Assembly (NCBI GenBank): GCA_045588575.1
Contig: JAZNEJ010000002.1
Span: 1 to 39,576 of the forward strand
Source of the DNA: RGIG5299 sp045588575
GTDB taxonomy: Bacteria; Bacillota; Clostridia; Oscillospirales; RGIG5299
DNA length: 39,576 bases
Direction of reading: 5' to 3'
Shown here: positions 23,370 through 32,187 of the stretch, in pieces
Layout: each line of letters starts with the position of its first letter
How positions within the stretch are numbered: position 1 is the first letter of the stretch
Notes under the pieces: model-generated
Database searches by the model: none
What the model was told of the DNA's origin: nothing
Seen by the model: the letters and a program-made list of their open reading frames with translations, nothing else
Program-made: the position numbers and the translations under genes

Positions 23370-23603
23370 ATGAAGGATTTACTTGAGTACCTTGTCAAAT
23401 CACTTGTTGAAAATCCCGCCGAGGTTAAAGTAGCCGAGGAAGAAAAGGGAGATAATGTCGAGTTCAAAATATCGGTCGGCAAGGATGACATGGGAAGAAT
23501 CATCGGCAAGCAGGGCAAAATAGCGCGCGCAATTCGCGTTGTAATGCGTTCGGCAGCTACGAAGCAGGGCAAAAAAGTCAACGTTGAAATAGTTGAAGAA
23601 TAA
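23370..23603 (+). CDS. khpA: KH-domain RNA-binding protein KhpA
   Basis: 77 aa, a single KH domain with GRIIGKQGK (42-50), followed by IARAIRVVMRSAA. KhpA pairs with KhpB in Firmicutes to bind RNAs and influence cell elongation and division. Sits between rpsP and rimM as usual (old name ylqC). 30 bases after rpsP. Confidence 0.96.
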   Translation: MKDLLEYLVKSLVENPAEVKVAEEEKGDNVEFKISVGKDDMGRIIGKQGKIARAIRVVMRSAATKQGKKVNVEIVEE

Positions 23604-23629
23604 GCTGTCGTTGATAAACTGAAAAAAAG

Positions 23630-23664
23630 GTCGGGCCGTTTGCAAAAGCTGCAAGCGGTCCGAC
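23630..23664 (+). promoter_or_regulatory. long intercistronic stem-loop between khpA and rimM
   Basis: A 14-bp stem (23630-23643 with 23651-23664, core GTCGGGCCG / CGGTCCGAC, two G-U pairs), 7-base loop. No T run follows, so it is not a standard terminator; possible mRNA processing or stability element. Confidence 0.75.
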
Positions 23665-23698
23665 AAATCGGCACAAAAAACGGAAAGGCGGTTTCAAA

Positions 23699-24190
23699 AT
23701 GGAAGGATATGCTAAATGTGCAAGCGTTGTAAACGCGCACGGAATAAAGGGCGAACTTAAAGCTTTTGGCGATGCCGAAATATTGAAAAGCGTTAAATCC
23801 GTTTTAATTGAAGGCGAAAAATCGGAAAGAAAGCTTATAAACGCAAGACCGCACAAAAACTGCATTATATTAAAGCTTGCGGGTATAAGCGATATGAATG
23901 AAGCGGAAAGATTTAAAGGAAAAGATATATACGTAAAAAGAGCAGACGTAACGCTTCCCGAGGACGTTTACTTTATTGAAGACGTTTTGGGGCTTTCGGT
24001 TTTTGACCGAAACGGTAATGCTTACGGCAAGATAACCGAAATAAGAACGGTTGGCAGCACCGACGTTTACACCGCAACCGATGAAAACGGCGTTGAAAGA
24101 ATGTTTCCCGCAATTTCGGAATGCGATATAAAAATAAGCCTTGAAGAAAAAACGCTTATATTCACACCGCTTGAGGGGCTTTTTGACTGA
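23699..24190 (+). CDS. rimM: ribosome maturation factor RimM
   Basis: 163 aa; binds S19 and helps mature the 30S head. N-terminal RimM beta-barrel (VNAHGIKGELK near 11-21) and C-terminal PRC-like domain (YFIEDVLGLSVFD, VGSTDVYTA). ATG has AAAGGCGG upstream. Its TGA overlaps the trmD ATG by one base (ATG at 24190), so the two are translationally coupled. Confidence 0.97.
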   Translation: MEGYAKCASVVNAHGIKGELKAFGDAEILKSVKSVLIEGEKSERKLINARPHKNCIILKLAGISDMNEAERFKGKDIYVKRADVTLPEDVYFIEDVLGLSVFDRNGNAYGKITEIRTVGSTDVYTATDENGVERMFPAISECDIKISLEEKTLIFTPLEGLFD

Positions 24191-24924
24191 TGAGATTCGA
24201 TATTTTAACGCTTTTTCCCGAAATGCTTGAAACGGTTTTGAGTGAAAGCATAATAGGCAGAGCAAGAAAAAAGGGAATTATCGAAATAAACGCAATACAG
24301 CTCCGTGATTTCACGGAGGATAAGCACAGAAGAATAGACGATTATCCCTACGGCGGCGGCTGCGGAATGGTTTTTAAAGCACCGCCGGTAATTAAAGCAA
24401 TAAGAGAAACCAAAAAGAAATTTGAAAAAGAACCGTTGGTTGTTTATATGTCGCCCAAGGGCAAAGTTTTAAATCAGCAAACGGTAAACGAGCTTTCGCA
24501 AAATGAAAATTTCATAATACTTTGCGGTCATTACGAGGGTATAGACGAAAGAATTATGAAATACGTTGATATGGAAATATCAATAGGCGATTACGTTTTA
24601 ACGGGCGGCGAGATGCCTGCGGCAATTATGATAGACGCCGTTTCGCGCACCGTAAGCGGAGTTTTGGCGGAAGAGGACGGATTTACGGGTGAAAGCCATT
24701 ACGACGGGCTTTTGGAATATCCGCAATATACACGTCCCGAGGAATTTGAGGGCGAAAGAGTGCCCGACGTTCTTTTGTCGGGGCATCACGAAAATATAGC
24801 CAAGTGGCGAAGGGAAATGCAGCTTGAAGAAACGCTTAATAAGCGTCCCGACCTGCTTGAAAAAGCCGTTCTCGATAAAAAAGATAAAAAAATGCTTGAA
24901 AAAATCGAGCAAAACAAAAGTTGA
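24190..24924 (+). CDS. trmD: tRNA (guanine-37-N1)-methyltransferase
   Basis: 244-aa SPOUT enzyme making m1G37 to prevent frameshifting. Seen: MRFDILTLFPE start, DDYPYGGGCGMV (51-61), knot motifs GHYEGIDERI (113-122) and SIGDYVLTGGE (131-141). Complete. In most bacteria rplS follows; here 71 bases later comes thrS instead. Confidence 0.97.
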   Translation: MRFDILTLFPEMLETVLSESIIGRARKKGIIEINAIQLRDFTEDKHRRIDDYPYGGGCGMVFKAPPVIKAIRETKKKFEKEPLVVYMSPKGKVLNQQTVNELSQNENFIILCGHYEGIDERIMKYVDMEISIGDYVLTGGEMPAAIMIDAVSRTVSGVLAEEDGFTGESHYDGLLEYPQYTRPEEFEGERVPDVLLSGHHENIAKWRREMQLEETLNKRPDLLEKAVLDKKDKKMLEKIEQNKS

Positions 24925-24995
24925 AAATTATACCTTTGTTGAGGTAAATATATAAAGAATTATCCCAGCCGAAAAGGCAGAACGGAGAAGATAAA

Positions 24996-26906
24996 ATGGC
25001 AGAAGCAATATTAAAAGATAACAGCAAAATGGAGTATTCTGCAAACGAAACGGGAGCAGACGTTGTTGGAAGAATTTCGCAAGGTCTTTTTCGCAATACC
25101 GTTGCCGTTTGCATAAACGGTGAGATTACCGATTTAAACGCAGTGCTTCCCGCAGAGGGATGTGAGCTTGTTGCTCTTACCTTTGCAGACGAAGAGGGCA
25201 AAAAGGTTTACCGCCACACCGCCGCACACATTATGGCGCAAGCGGTTAAAAGACTTTATCCGAGCGCAAAGCTCACGATAGGTCCCGCAATTGAAAACGG
25301 ATTTTATTACGATTTCGATACCGATACAACCTTAAACAACGAGGTTTGCGAAAAAATCGAAGCCGAAATGAAAAAGATAATAAAAGAGGCACTTCCCATT
25401 GAAAGATTCACTTTATCAAGAGAAGAAGCAATTGCTTTAATGGAGAAAAACAACGAGCCCTATAAGGTTGAGCTTATTAAAGAGCTTCCCGAGGGCGAGG
25501 AAATTTCCTTTTACCGTCAGGGCGAATATACCGACCTTTGCAGAGGTCCGCACCTTTCAAAGACCTCCGACGTAAAGGCTGTTAAAATAACGAACGTAAC
25601 GGGCGCATACTGGAAGGGCGATGCCAACAATAAAATGCTTCAAAGAGTTTACGGCACCGCTTTCCCCAAGCAGTCGGAGCTTGACGCATATCTCGTTATG
25701 ATTGAAGAAGCCAAGAAAAGAGACCACAGAAAAATAGGCAAAGAGCTCGGACTCTTTATGCTTGCCGACGAGGGCCCCGGCTTCCCCTTCTTTCTTCCCA
25801 AAGGTATGGTTTTAAAGAATACTCTCATAGATTATTGGAGAGAGGTTCACAAAAGATACGGTTACGTTGAGGTTTCATCTCCCATGATGCTTAACAAAAA
25901 GCTTTGGGAAAGAAGCGGCCACTGGGCACACTATAAAAAGAATATGTATACAACCGAGATAGACGGGGAACAATTTGCAATAAAGCCCATGAACTGTCCC
26001 GGCGGAATGTTAATTTACGGCGCAGAGCCCCATTCATACAGAGATTTACCGTTGAGAGTGGGCGAGCTCGGATTGGTTCACCGTCATGAGCTTTCGGGAA
26101 CTCTGCACGGACTTTTCAGAGTAAGATGCTTTACTCAGGACGACGCGCATATATTTATGACGAGAGAGCAGATGAAGGACGAAATTAAAAACGTCGTTAA
26201 GCTTTTCGACGAGGTTTACAGCCTTTTCGGCCTTGAATATCAAATTGAGCTTTCAACAATGCCCGAGGACCATATGGGCGACATTGAGGTTTGGCAGTTT
26301 GCAGAGGAAACTCTTAAAGCGGCTATTACCGAAATGGGCAAGGATTTTATATTAAACGAAGGCGACGGCGCGTTCTACGGCCCGAAGCTCGACTTCCATC
26401 TTAAAGATTGCATAGGAAGAACTTGGCAGTGCGGAACCGTTCAGCTTGACTTCCAGCTTCCCGAAAGATTTGAGCTCGATTACGTCGGCGAAGACGGAGC
26501 AAAGCACCGTCCCGTTATGATTCACCGCGTTGTATTCGGTTCAATTGAAAGATTTATCGGCGTTATCACCGAACATTTCGCAGGCGCATTCCCCACGTGG
26601 CTTTCACCCGTTCAGGCAATTGTTCTTCCTATTTCGGAAAAACATCTTGAATATGCAAATAAAATAAAAGAACTTTTGGTAACTGCAAACGTAAGAGCCG
26701 AGCTTGACGACAGAAACGAAAAAATCGGCTACAAAATAAGAGAAGCACAGCTTAAGAAAATACCCTATATGATAATCGTCGGCGATAAAGAGGTTGAAGA
26801 AGAAGCTGTTTCTGTAAGAAGCCGCAAAAACGGCGACCTCGGAAGCAAAAAGGCAGACGAGTTTATAGCTGAAATTAAAAAGGAAATCGAAACCAGAATA
26901 AACTAA
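24996..26906 (+). CDS. thrS: threonyl-tRNA synthetase
   Basis: 636 aa, complete: TGS domain (about 1-65), editing domain with HTAAH (74-78) and TDLCRGPH (179-186, Cys182/His186), class II catalytic core with zinc ligands Cys334 (MNCPGGM) and His385 (DDAHIF) and motif 3 near GSIERF, then anticodon-binding domain from about 540. ATG has CGGAGAAG upstream. The 71-base leader is too short for a T-box. The weak hairpin TACCT/AGGTA at its start may partly separate it from trmD. A LCP gene follows 18 bases later. Confidence 0.98.
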   Translation: MAEAILKDNSKMEYSANETGADVVGRISQGLFRNTVAVCINGEITDLNAVLPAEGCELVALTFADEEGKKVYRHTAAHIMAQAVKRLYPSAKLTIGPAIENGFYYDFDTDTTLNNEVCEKIEAEMKKIIKEALPIERFTLSREEAIALMEKNNEPYKVELIKELPEGEEISFYRQGEYTDLCRGPHLSKTSDVKAVKITNVTGAYWKGDANNKMLQRVYGTAFPKQSELDAYLVMIEEAKKRDHRKIGKELGLFMLADEGPGFPFFLPKGMVLKNTLIDYWREVHKRYGYVEVSSPMMLNKKLWERSGHWAHYKKNMYTTEIDGEQFAIKPMNCPGGMLIYGAEPHSYRDLPLRVGELGLVHRHELSGTLHGLFRVRCFTQDDAHIFMTREQMKDEIKNVVKLFDEVYSLFGLEYQIELSTMPEDHMGDIEVWQFAEETLKAAITEMGKDFILNEGDGAFYGPKLDFHLKDCIGRTWQCGTVQLDFQLPERFELDYVGEDGAKHRPVMIHRVVFGSIERFIGVITEHFAGAFPTWLSPVQAIVLPISEKHLEYANKIKELLVTANVRAELDDRNEKIGYKIREAQLKKIPYMIIVGDKEVEEEAVSVRSRKNGDLGSKKADEFIAEIKKEIETRIN

Positions 26907-26924
26907 ACCATAGAAGTTGATTTA

Positions 26925-27986
26925 ATGCAAAAAACTGCAAAAAAAATAGTTACGGTTGTAACGGTTGTTTTGTCGGTGCTGGTGTTAATTGCCGCAACTC
27001 TTTTCGTAACTCTTTTGGTAATGCTCGGAAGAATAGGCTACGAGGATATTAACGGCAGCGACTATATAATAGAATCTATTGAGCCCGATTCCGAGGAATC
27101 GTTAAACAGCGAGCCCGATACTCCGTCGGATATTCTCGAAAGCTTTACACCGGTGGAATCGGGAGACGTTTCGGTGGGAACAAAGCCGAAAGATAAGGTA
27201 TTAAACGTTTTGTTAATAGGCTGCGATTCGAGAACCGATGACCTTCGCGGCAGAACCGACTCAATGATAATGCTCACCATAAACGAAACGAGAAAGAAAA
27301 TTCTCATAACCTCAATTATGCGTGATATTTACTGCTATATTCCCGAAGTTGACCAATATAACCGAGTTAACGCGGCATACGCTTTTGGCGGAACGTCGCT
27401 TTTGGTTAAAACAATCGAGCATAATTTCGGCATTAAAACAGATAGGCACGTCGTTATAAATTTTGAAATTTTCAAAGATTTCATAAACGATATAGGCGGT
27501 CTTGAAATGAAAATCGAGGCAAACGAATATAACGTTATGATGGACGAGGTCTTCCGTTGGTCTATTAACGAGGGAAAAAGAACAGAGGAAGAACTTTCAT
27601 ATCTTAAAAACGGCGGCACGATTTTATTAGACGGAAAGGAAGCCTTGGGGTATGCAAGAATAAGGCATACCGCCGGCGGTGATTTCAGAAGAACGCTTCG
27701 TCAGCGCAAGGTTTTAATGCAAACCTTTGAGCAGTTTAAGGAATACCCCATAAGAAACACATTTTTGCTTTTGGAAAAATATCTTCCCAGAGTTAAAACC
27801 TCGTTTACTCAAGCCGAGCTTATTTCTTATATTTTTAATTTCACAAGCTATTTGGAATATGAAATTGAAACTTGGCGCATTCCCGAGGACGGCACGTGGC
27901 AATATATAAACGTCGGCGGACGTTCAATGGTTGGAGTAAATTTTGAAGAAAATTTAAGAATTTGGAATCAAAAGGTTTATGGATAA
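26925..27986 (+). CDS. LCP (LytR-CpsA-Psr) family cell-wall polymer ligase
   Basis: 353 aa with an N-terminal membrane helix (about 9-32), an acidic linker, and an LCP domain outside the cell: LLIGCDSR-x-x-x-LRGRTDSM (conserved Asp and Arg), TSIMRDIY, Arg-rich ALGYARIRHT and DFRRTLRQ. LCP proteins attach teichoic acids or polysaccharides to peptidoglycan from polyprenyl-phosphate donors. Ribosome site is weak (GAAG), and it follows thrS by 18 bases, so it probably depends on that transcript. Its last 8 bases overlap the YigZ gene. Confidence 0.93.
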   Translation: MQKTAKKIVTVVTVVLSVLVLIAATLFVTLLVMLGRIGYEDINGSDYIIESIEPDSEESLNSEPDTPSDILESFTPVESGDVSVGTKPKDKVLNVLLIGCDSRTDDLRGRTDSMIMLTINETRKKILITSIMRDIYCYIPEVDQYNRVNAAYAFGGTSLLVKTIEHNFGIKTDRHVVINFEIFKDFINDIGGLEMKIEANEYNVMMDEVFRWSINEGKRTEEELSYLKNGGTILLDGKEALGYARIRHTAGGDFRRTLRQRKVLMQTFEQFKEYPIRNTFLLLEKYLPRVKTSFTQAELISYIFNFTSYLEYEIETWRIPEDGTWQYINVGGRSMVGVNFEENLRIWNQKVYG

Positions 27987-28596
27987 GAAAAAAACCATAG
28001 CTAAAAAATCCGAATACGAAATAGAAATTAAGCACAGCCGCTTTATCGGCTGTGCTTTTCCCGTTAAAAATACCGAACAAGCGGAAGCAATAATAAGCGA
28101 AATAAAAAACAACCACCGAAAAGCGAAGCATAACGTTTACGCTTACATAATAGGAAGCCAAACGGGTTATTCCGATGACGGCGAGCCGAAAAAAACGGCG
28201 GGACTTCCCATCTTCGATTTTTTAAGAAAAGAAGAGCTTACCGACGTTCTGGTTGTTGTAACCCGTTATTTCGGCGGCATTTTGCTCGGCACGGGCGGCC
28301 TTGTTAAAGCCTATACCGATGCCGCAAAGGGCGCGGTTTTGGCAAGCGGCATAGTTTACAAACTTATTTGTCAGACATATAGGTTTGAGGTTGACTATTC
28401 CGATTTGGCAAAATTAAAAGCTAAAATTTCCGAGCTTATTGTTTGGGACGAAACGGAATACGGCGAAAAAACCTTTTTAACGGTTGCGGTAAAAAGTGAA
28501 AAAGAAGAAAAGCTGTTAAAAGAGGCGTCTGAAATTTTAAAAGGGAAAGTCCCCGAAATTTTAGGTAAACGGGAATATTCGGAGAAAATTAACTGA
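27979..28596 (+). CDS. YigZ/IMPACT family protein
   Basis: 205 aa of the UPF0029/IMPACT family: HSRFIGCAFPV, then KAKHNVYAYIIG, SDDGEPKKTAGLP and VTRYFGGILLGTGGLVKAY are the signature segments, followed by a C-terminal ferredoxin-like domain. The family is cytosolic and linked to translation control, but the bacterial role is unsettled. ATG overlaps the end of the LCP gene by 8 bases, so coupling is likely. Confidence 0.95.
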   Translation: MDKKKTIAKKSEYEIEIKHSRFIGCAFPVKNTEQAEAIISEIKNNHRKAKHNVYAYIIGSQTGYSDDGEPKKTAGLPIFDFLRKEELTDVLVVVTRYFGGILLGTGGLVKAYTDAAKGAVLASGIVYKLICQTYRFEVDYSDLAKLKAKISELIVWDETEYGEKTFLTVAVKSEKEEKLLKEASEILKGKVPEILGKREYSEKIN

Positions 28597-28606
28597 GGTA
28601 ATAAAA

Positions 28607-30274
28607 GTGATTAAAACAAAAATAGTTTCATCGCTTGAAAAAGCGTTTTTAGACCAAAATATAAACGATTTCAAGGCTCTTAATGAAATTTCGGCTCTTA
28701 AAGGCGAGCGCCTTTCGTTTCAGCTTATTTACCTTTATGAGTCTGATAACAGTCCCGAAATGAAATACCCCAAGAGAATTTTGCCCGAAATAAAAGGGGA
28801 GCTCAAAGAATATTTAAACGTAACGCAGGTCTGCTTTGTTCCCGTGAGCAAGGCGGTAACGAGCATGGGTGCGGACGATAACTTTTTAAGAACAACTCCG
28901 GGACTTTACCCCGACCTTTTAAAGCCCATGACCTTTGGCGGAAAGGTTTCGTTTGTAAAAGACGTTTTAAACGCAGTTTGGATTGAAATAAATATTCCGA
29001 AAGATATAAAAGCCGGAGAATATTCTCTTGAATTTTCATTTGACGGCGAAGAATTCGGAAAAAGCGAATCTTCAATTAAAATTGAGATAATAGACGCCGT
29101 TTTACCTGAGGAGGATATTATCTTCACACAGTGGTTTCACACCGACTGTCTTGCAAATTATTATAACGTTCCCGTTTGGTCGGAGCGTCATTGGAAAATT
29201 ATTGAAAGCTTTGCAAAAACGGCGAGAAGAAACGGAATAAATATGCTTTTAACTCCCGTTTTTACTCCCCCGCTCGATACCGAAATAGGAGGGGAGAGGC
29301 TCACAACTCAGCTCGTTGACGTTAAGAAAACCGAAATCGGCTATGAGTTTGGATTTTCAAAGCTTGACCGCTGGATTGATATGTGCAACAGGTGCGATAT
29401 AAAATATTTTGAAATTTCGCACTTTTTCACTCAGTGGGGAGCAAAGCACGCTCCGAAGGTAATGGCAGAGGTAAACGGAGAATATAAAAGAATTTTCGGA
29501 TGGGAAACAGAGGCAACGGGAACGGAATACGTAACCTTTTTACAAAGCTTTTTGAAAGAGCTTCTTTCGCATCTCAAAAAAAGAGGCGACGACAAGCGCT
29601 GCTATTTTCACGTTTCCGACGAGCCCAACGCCGAGTGCTTTGAAAGTTATAAAAATGCGAAGGCGGTAGTTTCGGAAATCCTTAAAGGATATCCCGTAAT
29701 GGATGCGTTATCGGACTTTGAATTTTATAAAACAGAGGTTGTTTCAAACCCCATTCCCGCAACCGATTCCATTATGCCTTTCATTGAAAACGGAGTTAAA
29801 GACCTTTGGGCATACTACTGTATTGTTCAGGTTAAAAAGGTTTCAAACCGTTTTTGCGCAATGCCTTCTTGGCGTAACCGCTCAATAGGAATGCAGCTTT
29901 ATAAATACGGCATTAAAGGCTTTTTGCATTGGGGCTATAATTTTTACAGTAATAATGATTCCGCAAACCCCATAAATCCTTATTTAGACCAAAGCGTTGA
30001 TTACGTTTTCCCTGCCGGAGAGGCCTATTCGGTTTATCCCGAAACCGACGGCACGGCGCTTGAAACGATAAGATTAAAGGTTTTTTACGATGCGCTTCAA
30101 GATATTAAGGCAATGAAGCTTGCCGAAAAGCTAACCTCAAAAGACGAGGTTGTAAAAGCAATCGAAGCGGCGTTTGAAAAGGAAATAACCTTTGAAACCT
30201 GCGCCAAAACGGCTGAAAAAATGCTTTTAATAAGAGAGACGGTAAACGAAATAATTAAAAAAAGAGTAAGCTGA
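28607..30274 (+). CDS. DUF4091 domain protein, glycoside-hydrolase-like
   Basis: 555 aa: an N-terminal beta-sandwich (about 1-165) followed by a TIM-barrel-like DUF4091 domain with ISHFFTQWG, HVSDEP (candidate acidic catalytic residues Asp-Glu) and GFLHWGYNFY. The family resembles glycoside hydrolases but activity is unproven. No signal peptide, so it should act in the cytosol, probably on imported oligosaccharide. Starts at GTG 28607 with GAGG nine bases upstream, 11 bases after the YigZ stop. Its own stop lies in the terminator hairpin shared with the convergent AlkD gene. Confidence 0.85.
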   Translation: MIKTKIVSSLEKAFLDQNINDFKALNEISALKGERLSFQLIYLYESDNSPEMKYPKRILPEIKGELKEYLNVTQVCFVPVSKAVTSMGADDNFLRTTPGLYPDLLKPMTFGGKVSFVKDVLNAVWIEINIPKDIKAGEYSLEFSFDGEEFGKSESSIKIEIIDAVLPEEDIIFTQWFHTDCLANYYNVPVWSERHWKIIESFAKTARRNGINMLLTPVFTPPLDTEIGGERLTTQLVDVKKTEIGYEFGFSKLDRWIDMCNRCDIKYFEISHFFTQWGAKHAPKVMAEVNGEYKRIFGWETEATGTEYVTFLQSFLKELLSHLKKRGDDKRCYFHVSDEPNAECFESYKNAKAVVSEILKGYPVMDALSDFEFYKTEVVSNPIPATDSIMPFIENGVKDLWAYYCIVQVKKVSNRFCAMPSWRNRSIGMQLYKYGIKGFLHWGYNFYSNNDSANPINPYLDQSVDYVFPAGEAYSVYPETDGTALETIRLKVFYDALQDIKAMKLAEKLTSKDEVVKAIEAAFEKEITFETCAKTAEKMLLIRETVNEIIKKRVS

Positions 30275-30288
30275 AAAGCTTACTCTTT
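30261..30288. terminator. bidirectional terminator overlapping two stop codons
   Basis: Perfect 12-bp stem AAAGAGTAAGCT (30261-30272) / AGCTTACTCTTT (30277-30288), loop GAAA, A and T runs outside. The stop codons of both convergent genes (30272-30274 and 30282-30280) are in the hairpin. Confidence 0.9.
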
Positions 30289-30975
30289 AATTTTTAAAGT
30301 CTTTAAATGCATTTTTTGCTCGGCGGTTATGCGGTGGCTCTCAATTGCCTTTTGAATTGTTTTGTTATGCACCCAAGCCGAAAGTCTTTTTTCTGTTAAA
30401 ACTTTTTCGGCTTCCTCGTAACGCTTGCTCAGGGCAGTTGCAAAATACCACGCCGCCATCATTTTTAAATAATATTCGTCCGATTTAACGCTTAAAACCC
30501 ACTCAAAATATTCGGGATTGAAATTTTCATCGAGAAAAAAATTCATAAGAAGCTTAATTGCAAATCTAACGGTGTAGGGGTGCTCGCTTTTAAGCCATTC
30601 CCTTATTTTTAAAATTGCCTTTTCGGGATTGTTTTTAAATGCCATCGGACTCATTAAATCGCAGGTTTGCCAATTATTCACAAAGGGCAAAAAAACATCG
30701 AGCGCCTCGGCGCATTTTTCAAAATCGGCAATTTTTTCAATTATCATAGCGTGTAAACAGTTTTCCTCGTGAAAACTATGAGGCAGACTGTTTATAAAAT
30801 TTTCAACCTCAAACGAGTCGTAGCTTTTTAAAAGCTCCTTTGAAAAGCTCCTCAAAAAAGGGAAACGAACGCCTATAAAAGCCTCTTTTTCCAAAGTGGG
30901 AATAAGCTTTGCGTTAAAATCTCTGTAAATTAAATCTTGCTTTTTTAAAAGCCTTTTTTGAATTTCGGTTGGCAT
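30280..30975 (-). CDS. AlkD-like DNA alkylation repair protein
   Basis: 231 aa, all-helical HEAT-like repeats. The sequence NNWQTCDLMSP (100-110) carries Trp102 and Asp106, the counterparts of the AlkD Trp109/Asp113 pair that removes alkylated bases; a second Trp (AAWYFATAL) follows near 175. It should excise bulky or cationic N3/N7 alkyl purines. GAGGTG precedes the ATG at 30975. Own consensus promoter; convergent with the DUF4091 gene, only five bases apart. Confidence 0.9.
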   Translation of the reverse strand: MPTEIQKRLLKKQDLIYRDFNAKLIPTLEKEAFIGVRFPFLRSFSKELLKSYDSFEVENFINSLPHSFHEENCLHAMIIEKIADFEKCAEALDVFLPFVNNWQTCDLMSPMAFKNNPEKAILKIREWLKSEHPYTVRFAIKLLMNFFLDENFNPEYFEWVLSVKSDEYYLKMMAAWYFATALSKRYEEAEKVLTEKRLSAWVHNKTIQKAIESHRITAEQKMHLKTLKIKE

Positions 30976-30992
30976 AAAAACACCTCGAAAAA

Positions 30993-31021
30993 ATTATACC
31001 GCTTATTAAAAATCAAGTCAA
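30993..31021 (-). promoter_or_regulatory. promoter of the AlkD-like gene
   Basis: Minus strand TTGACT (31021-31016), 17 bases, TATAAT (30998-30993). Back to back with the femAB promoter. Confidence 0.8.
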
Positions 31022-31030
31022 TAAAAAAAC

Positions 31031-31059
31031 TTGATAAAAACGGTTTAATATAGTATAAT
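31031..31059 (+). promoter_or_regulatory. promoter of the FemAB gene
   Basis: TTGATA (31031-31036), 17 bases, TATAAT (31054-31059), 33 bases before the ATG. Confidence 0.8.
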
Positions 31060-31091
31060 AATATAAAATAAAATTAAGTGAGATTTTTAAA

Positions 31092-32141
31092 ATGGTCAGA
31101 CTGTATGAGGAAGCCGATAAAATAAAATACGAAAAATTTGTAACCGCTCATAAAAACGGCTCTTTTTTGCAGTCGTCTTTTTGGGGACAAATTAAAAAAG
31201 AATGGGAAAACGTAATTCTCATAAGTGAAAATGAAAACGGCGAAATTAAAGGTGCGGTTTCGCTTTTAATAAGAAGAATGCCCATTCCCGTTTTCAAGGT
31301 AACGGTGGCTTATGCGCCCAGAGGCCCCGTTTGCGATTATAACGATTACGAAACCTTTAACGAGCTTATTTCGGCGGCAAAGGCCGAGGCAAAAAAACGG
31401 GGCGCTTGCCTTTTGAAATTCGACCCCGATAAATCTTATCTCGATAGTGAGCTTATCTCGGCGGCAAAAGCGCACGGTTTAAAAATTAAGGTGCACGGTC
31501 TTGCCTACGAAAATATGCAACCAATTTGCAACCATAAAATAAATCTTTCGGAATTTGAAAATGAAGAGGATATAATAAAAAAGCTTAACTATAAAACGAG
31601 AAATCAAATCCGCTCGGGAGAAAAACGGGGAGCCGTTGTGGTAAACGGAAGCGAAAAAGATATTCCCGAATTTTACGAGATAATAAAAGAAACCGAGGCC
31701 AGAAAAAATATTGCGCTTCGAAACGAGGAATATTATTACAAAATGCTTAAAGAAATTCCGTCGGAGCATTTGGTTTTCCTTCTCGCAAAGGCTGAAGATA
31801 AAGTAATCGCGGGCGCAATTTTCATAATTTACGGCAAAACGGTAACCTATTCATACAGCGCAATGGCAAACGGCGTAAGCAAATATAACGCAAACTATAT
31901 TATTCAGCACGAAATTTTAAAGGAAGGCGTCAGAAGAGGCTGCGAGATATACGATATGGGCGGCGTTGACGGTAATAATCTCTCCGAGGGCGTTGCTGTT
32001 TTCAAGAAAAATTTCGGCGGCGAGGTTATTCGCAATATCGGTGAATTAGACCTCGTTATGAAGCCCTTTGAATATTTCCTTTTCAATTTCTCAATAGGCA
32101 CAGGCAGAAAAATATTAAAGCTTATTAAAAGAAAAAAGTAA
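31092..32141 (+). CDS. FemAB family peptidoglycan bridge aminoacyltransferase
   Basis: 349 aa made of two GNAT-like halves: SFLQSSFWGQIKK near residue 24, APRGPVCDYND near 75, KLNYKTRNQIRSGEKRG near 167 and the C-terminal YDMGGVDGNN-x-x-x-GVAVFKKNFGG characteristic of FemAB/MurM proteins, which add amino acids from aminoacyl-tRNA to the lipid II side chain. Donor amino acid cannot be read from sequence. Start ATG has AAGTGAG upstream. Followed by a carboxypeptidase gene, giving a small cell-wall pair. Confidence 0.93.
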   Translation: MVRLYEEADKIKYEKFVTAHKNGSFLQSSFWGQIKKEWENVILISENENGEIKGAVSLLIRRMPIPVFKVTVAYAPRGPVCDYNDYETFNELISAAKAEAKKRGACLLKFDPDKSYLDSELISAAKAHGLKIKVHGLAYENMQPICNHKINLSEFENEEDIIKKLNYKTRNQIRSGEKRGAVVVNGSEKDIPEFYEIIKETEARKNIALRNEEYYYKMLKEIPSEHLVFLLAKAEDKVIAGAIFIIYGKTVTYSYSAMANGVSKYNANYIIQHEILKEGVRRGCEIYDMGGVDGNNLSEGVAVFKKNFGGEVIRNIGELDLVMKPFEYFLFNFSIGTGRKILKLIKRKK

Positions 32142-32148
32142 TTATAAA

Positions 32149-32187
32149 ACCTCTTCCTGAGTATTATAAAGGGAGAGGTATTTTTTT
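32149..32187 (+). promoter_or_regulatory. hairpin and T run containing the dacF ribosome site
   Basis: ACCTCTTCC (32149-32157) pairs with GGGAGAGGT (32171-32179; one G-U), then seven T immediately before the ATG at 32188. It looks like the femAB terminator, yet the 3' arm is the only good Shine-Dalgarno sequence for the next gene. Confidence 0.75.

Noticed and set aside
24925..24995. T-box leader for thrS
   Set aside because: Only 71 bases with no T-box sequence or specifier loop.
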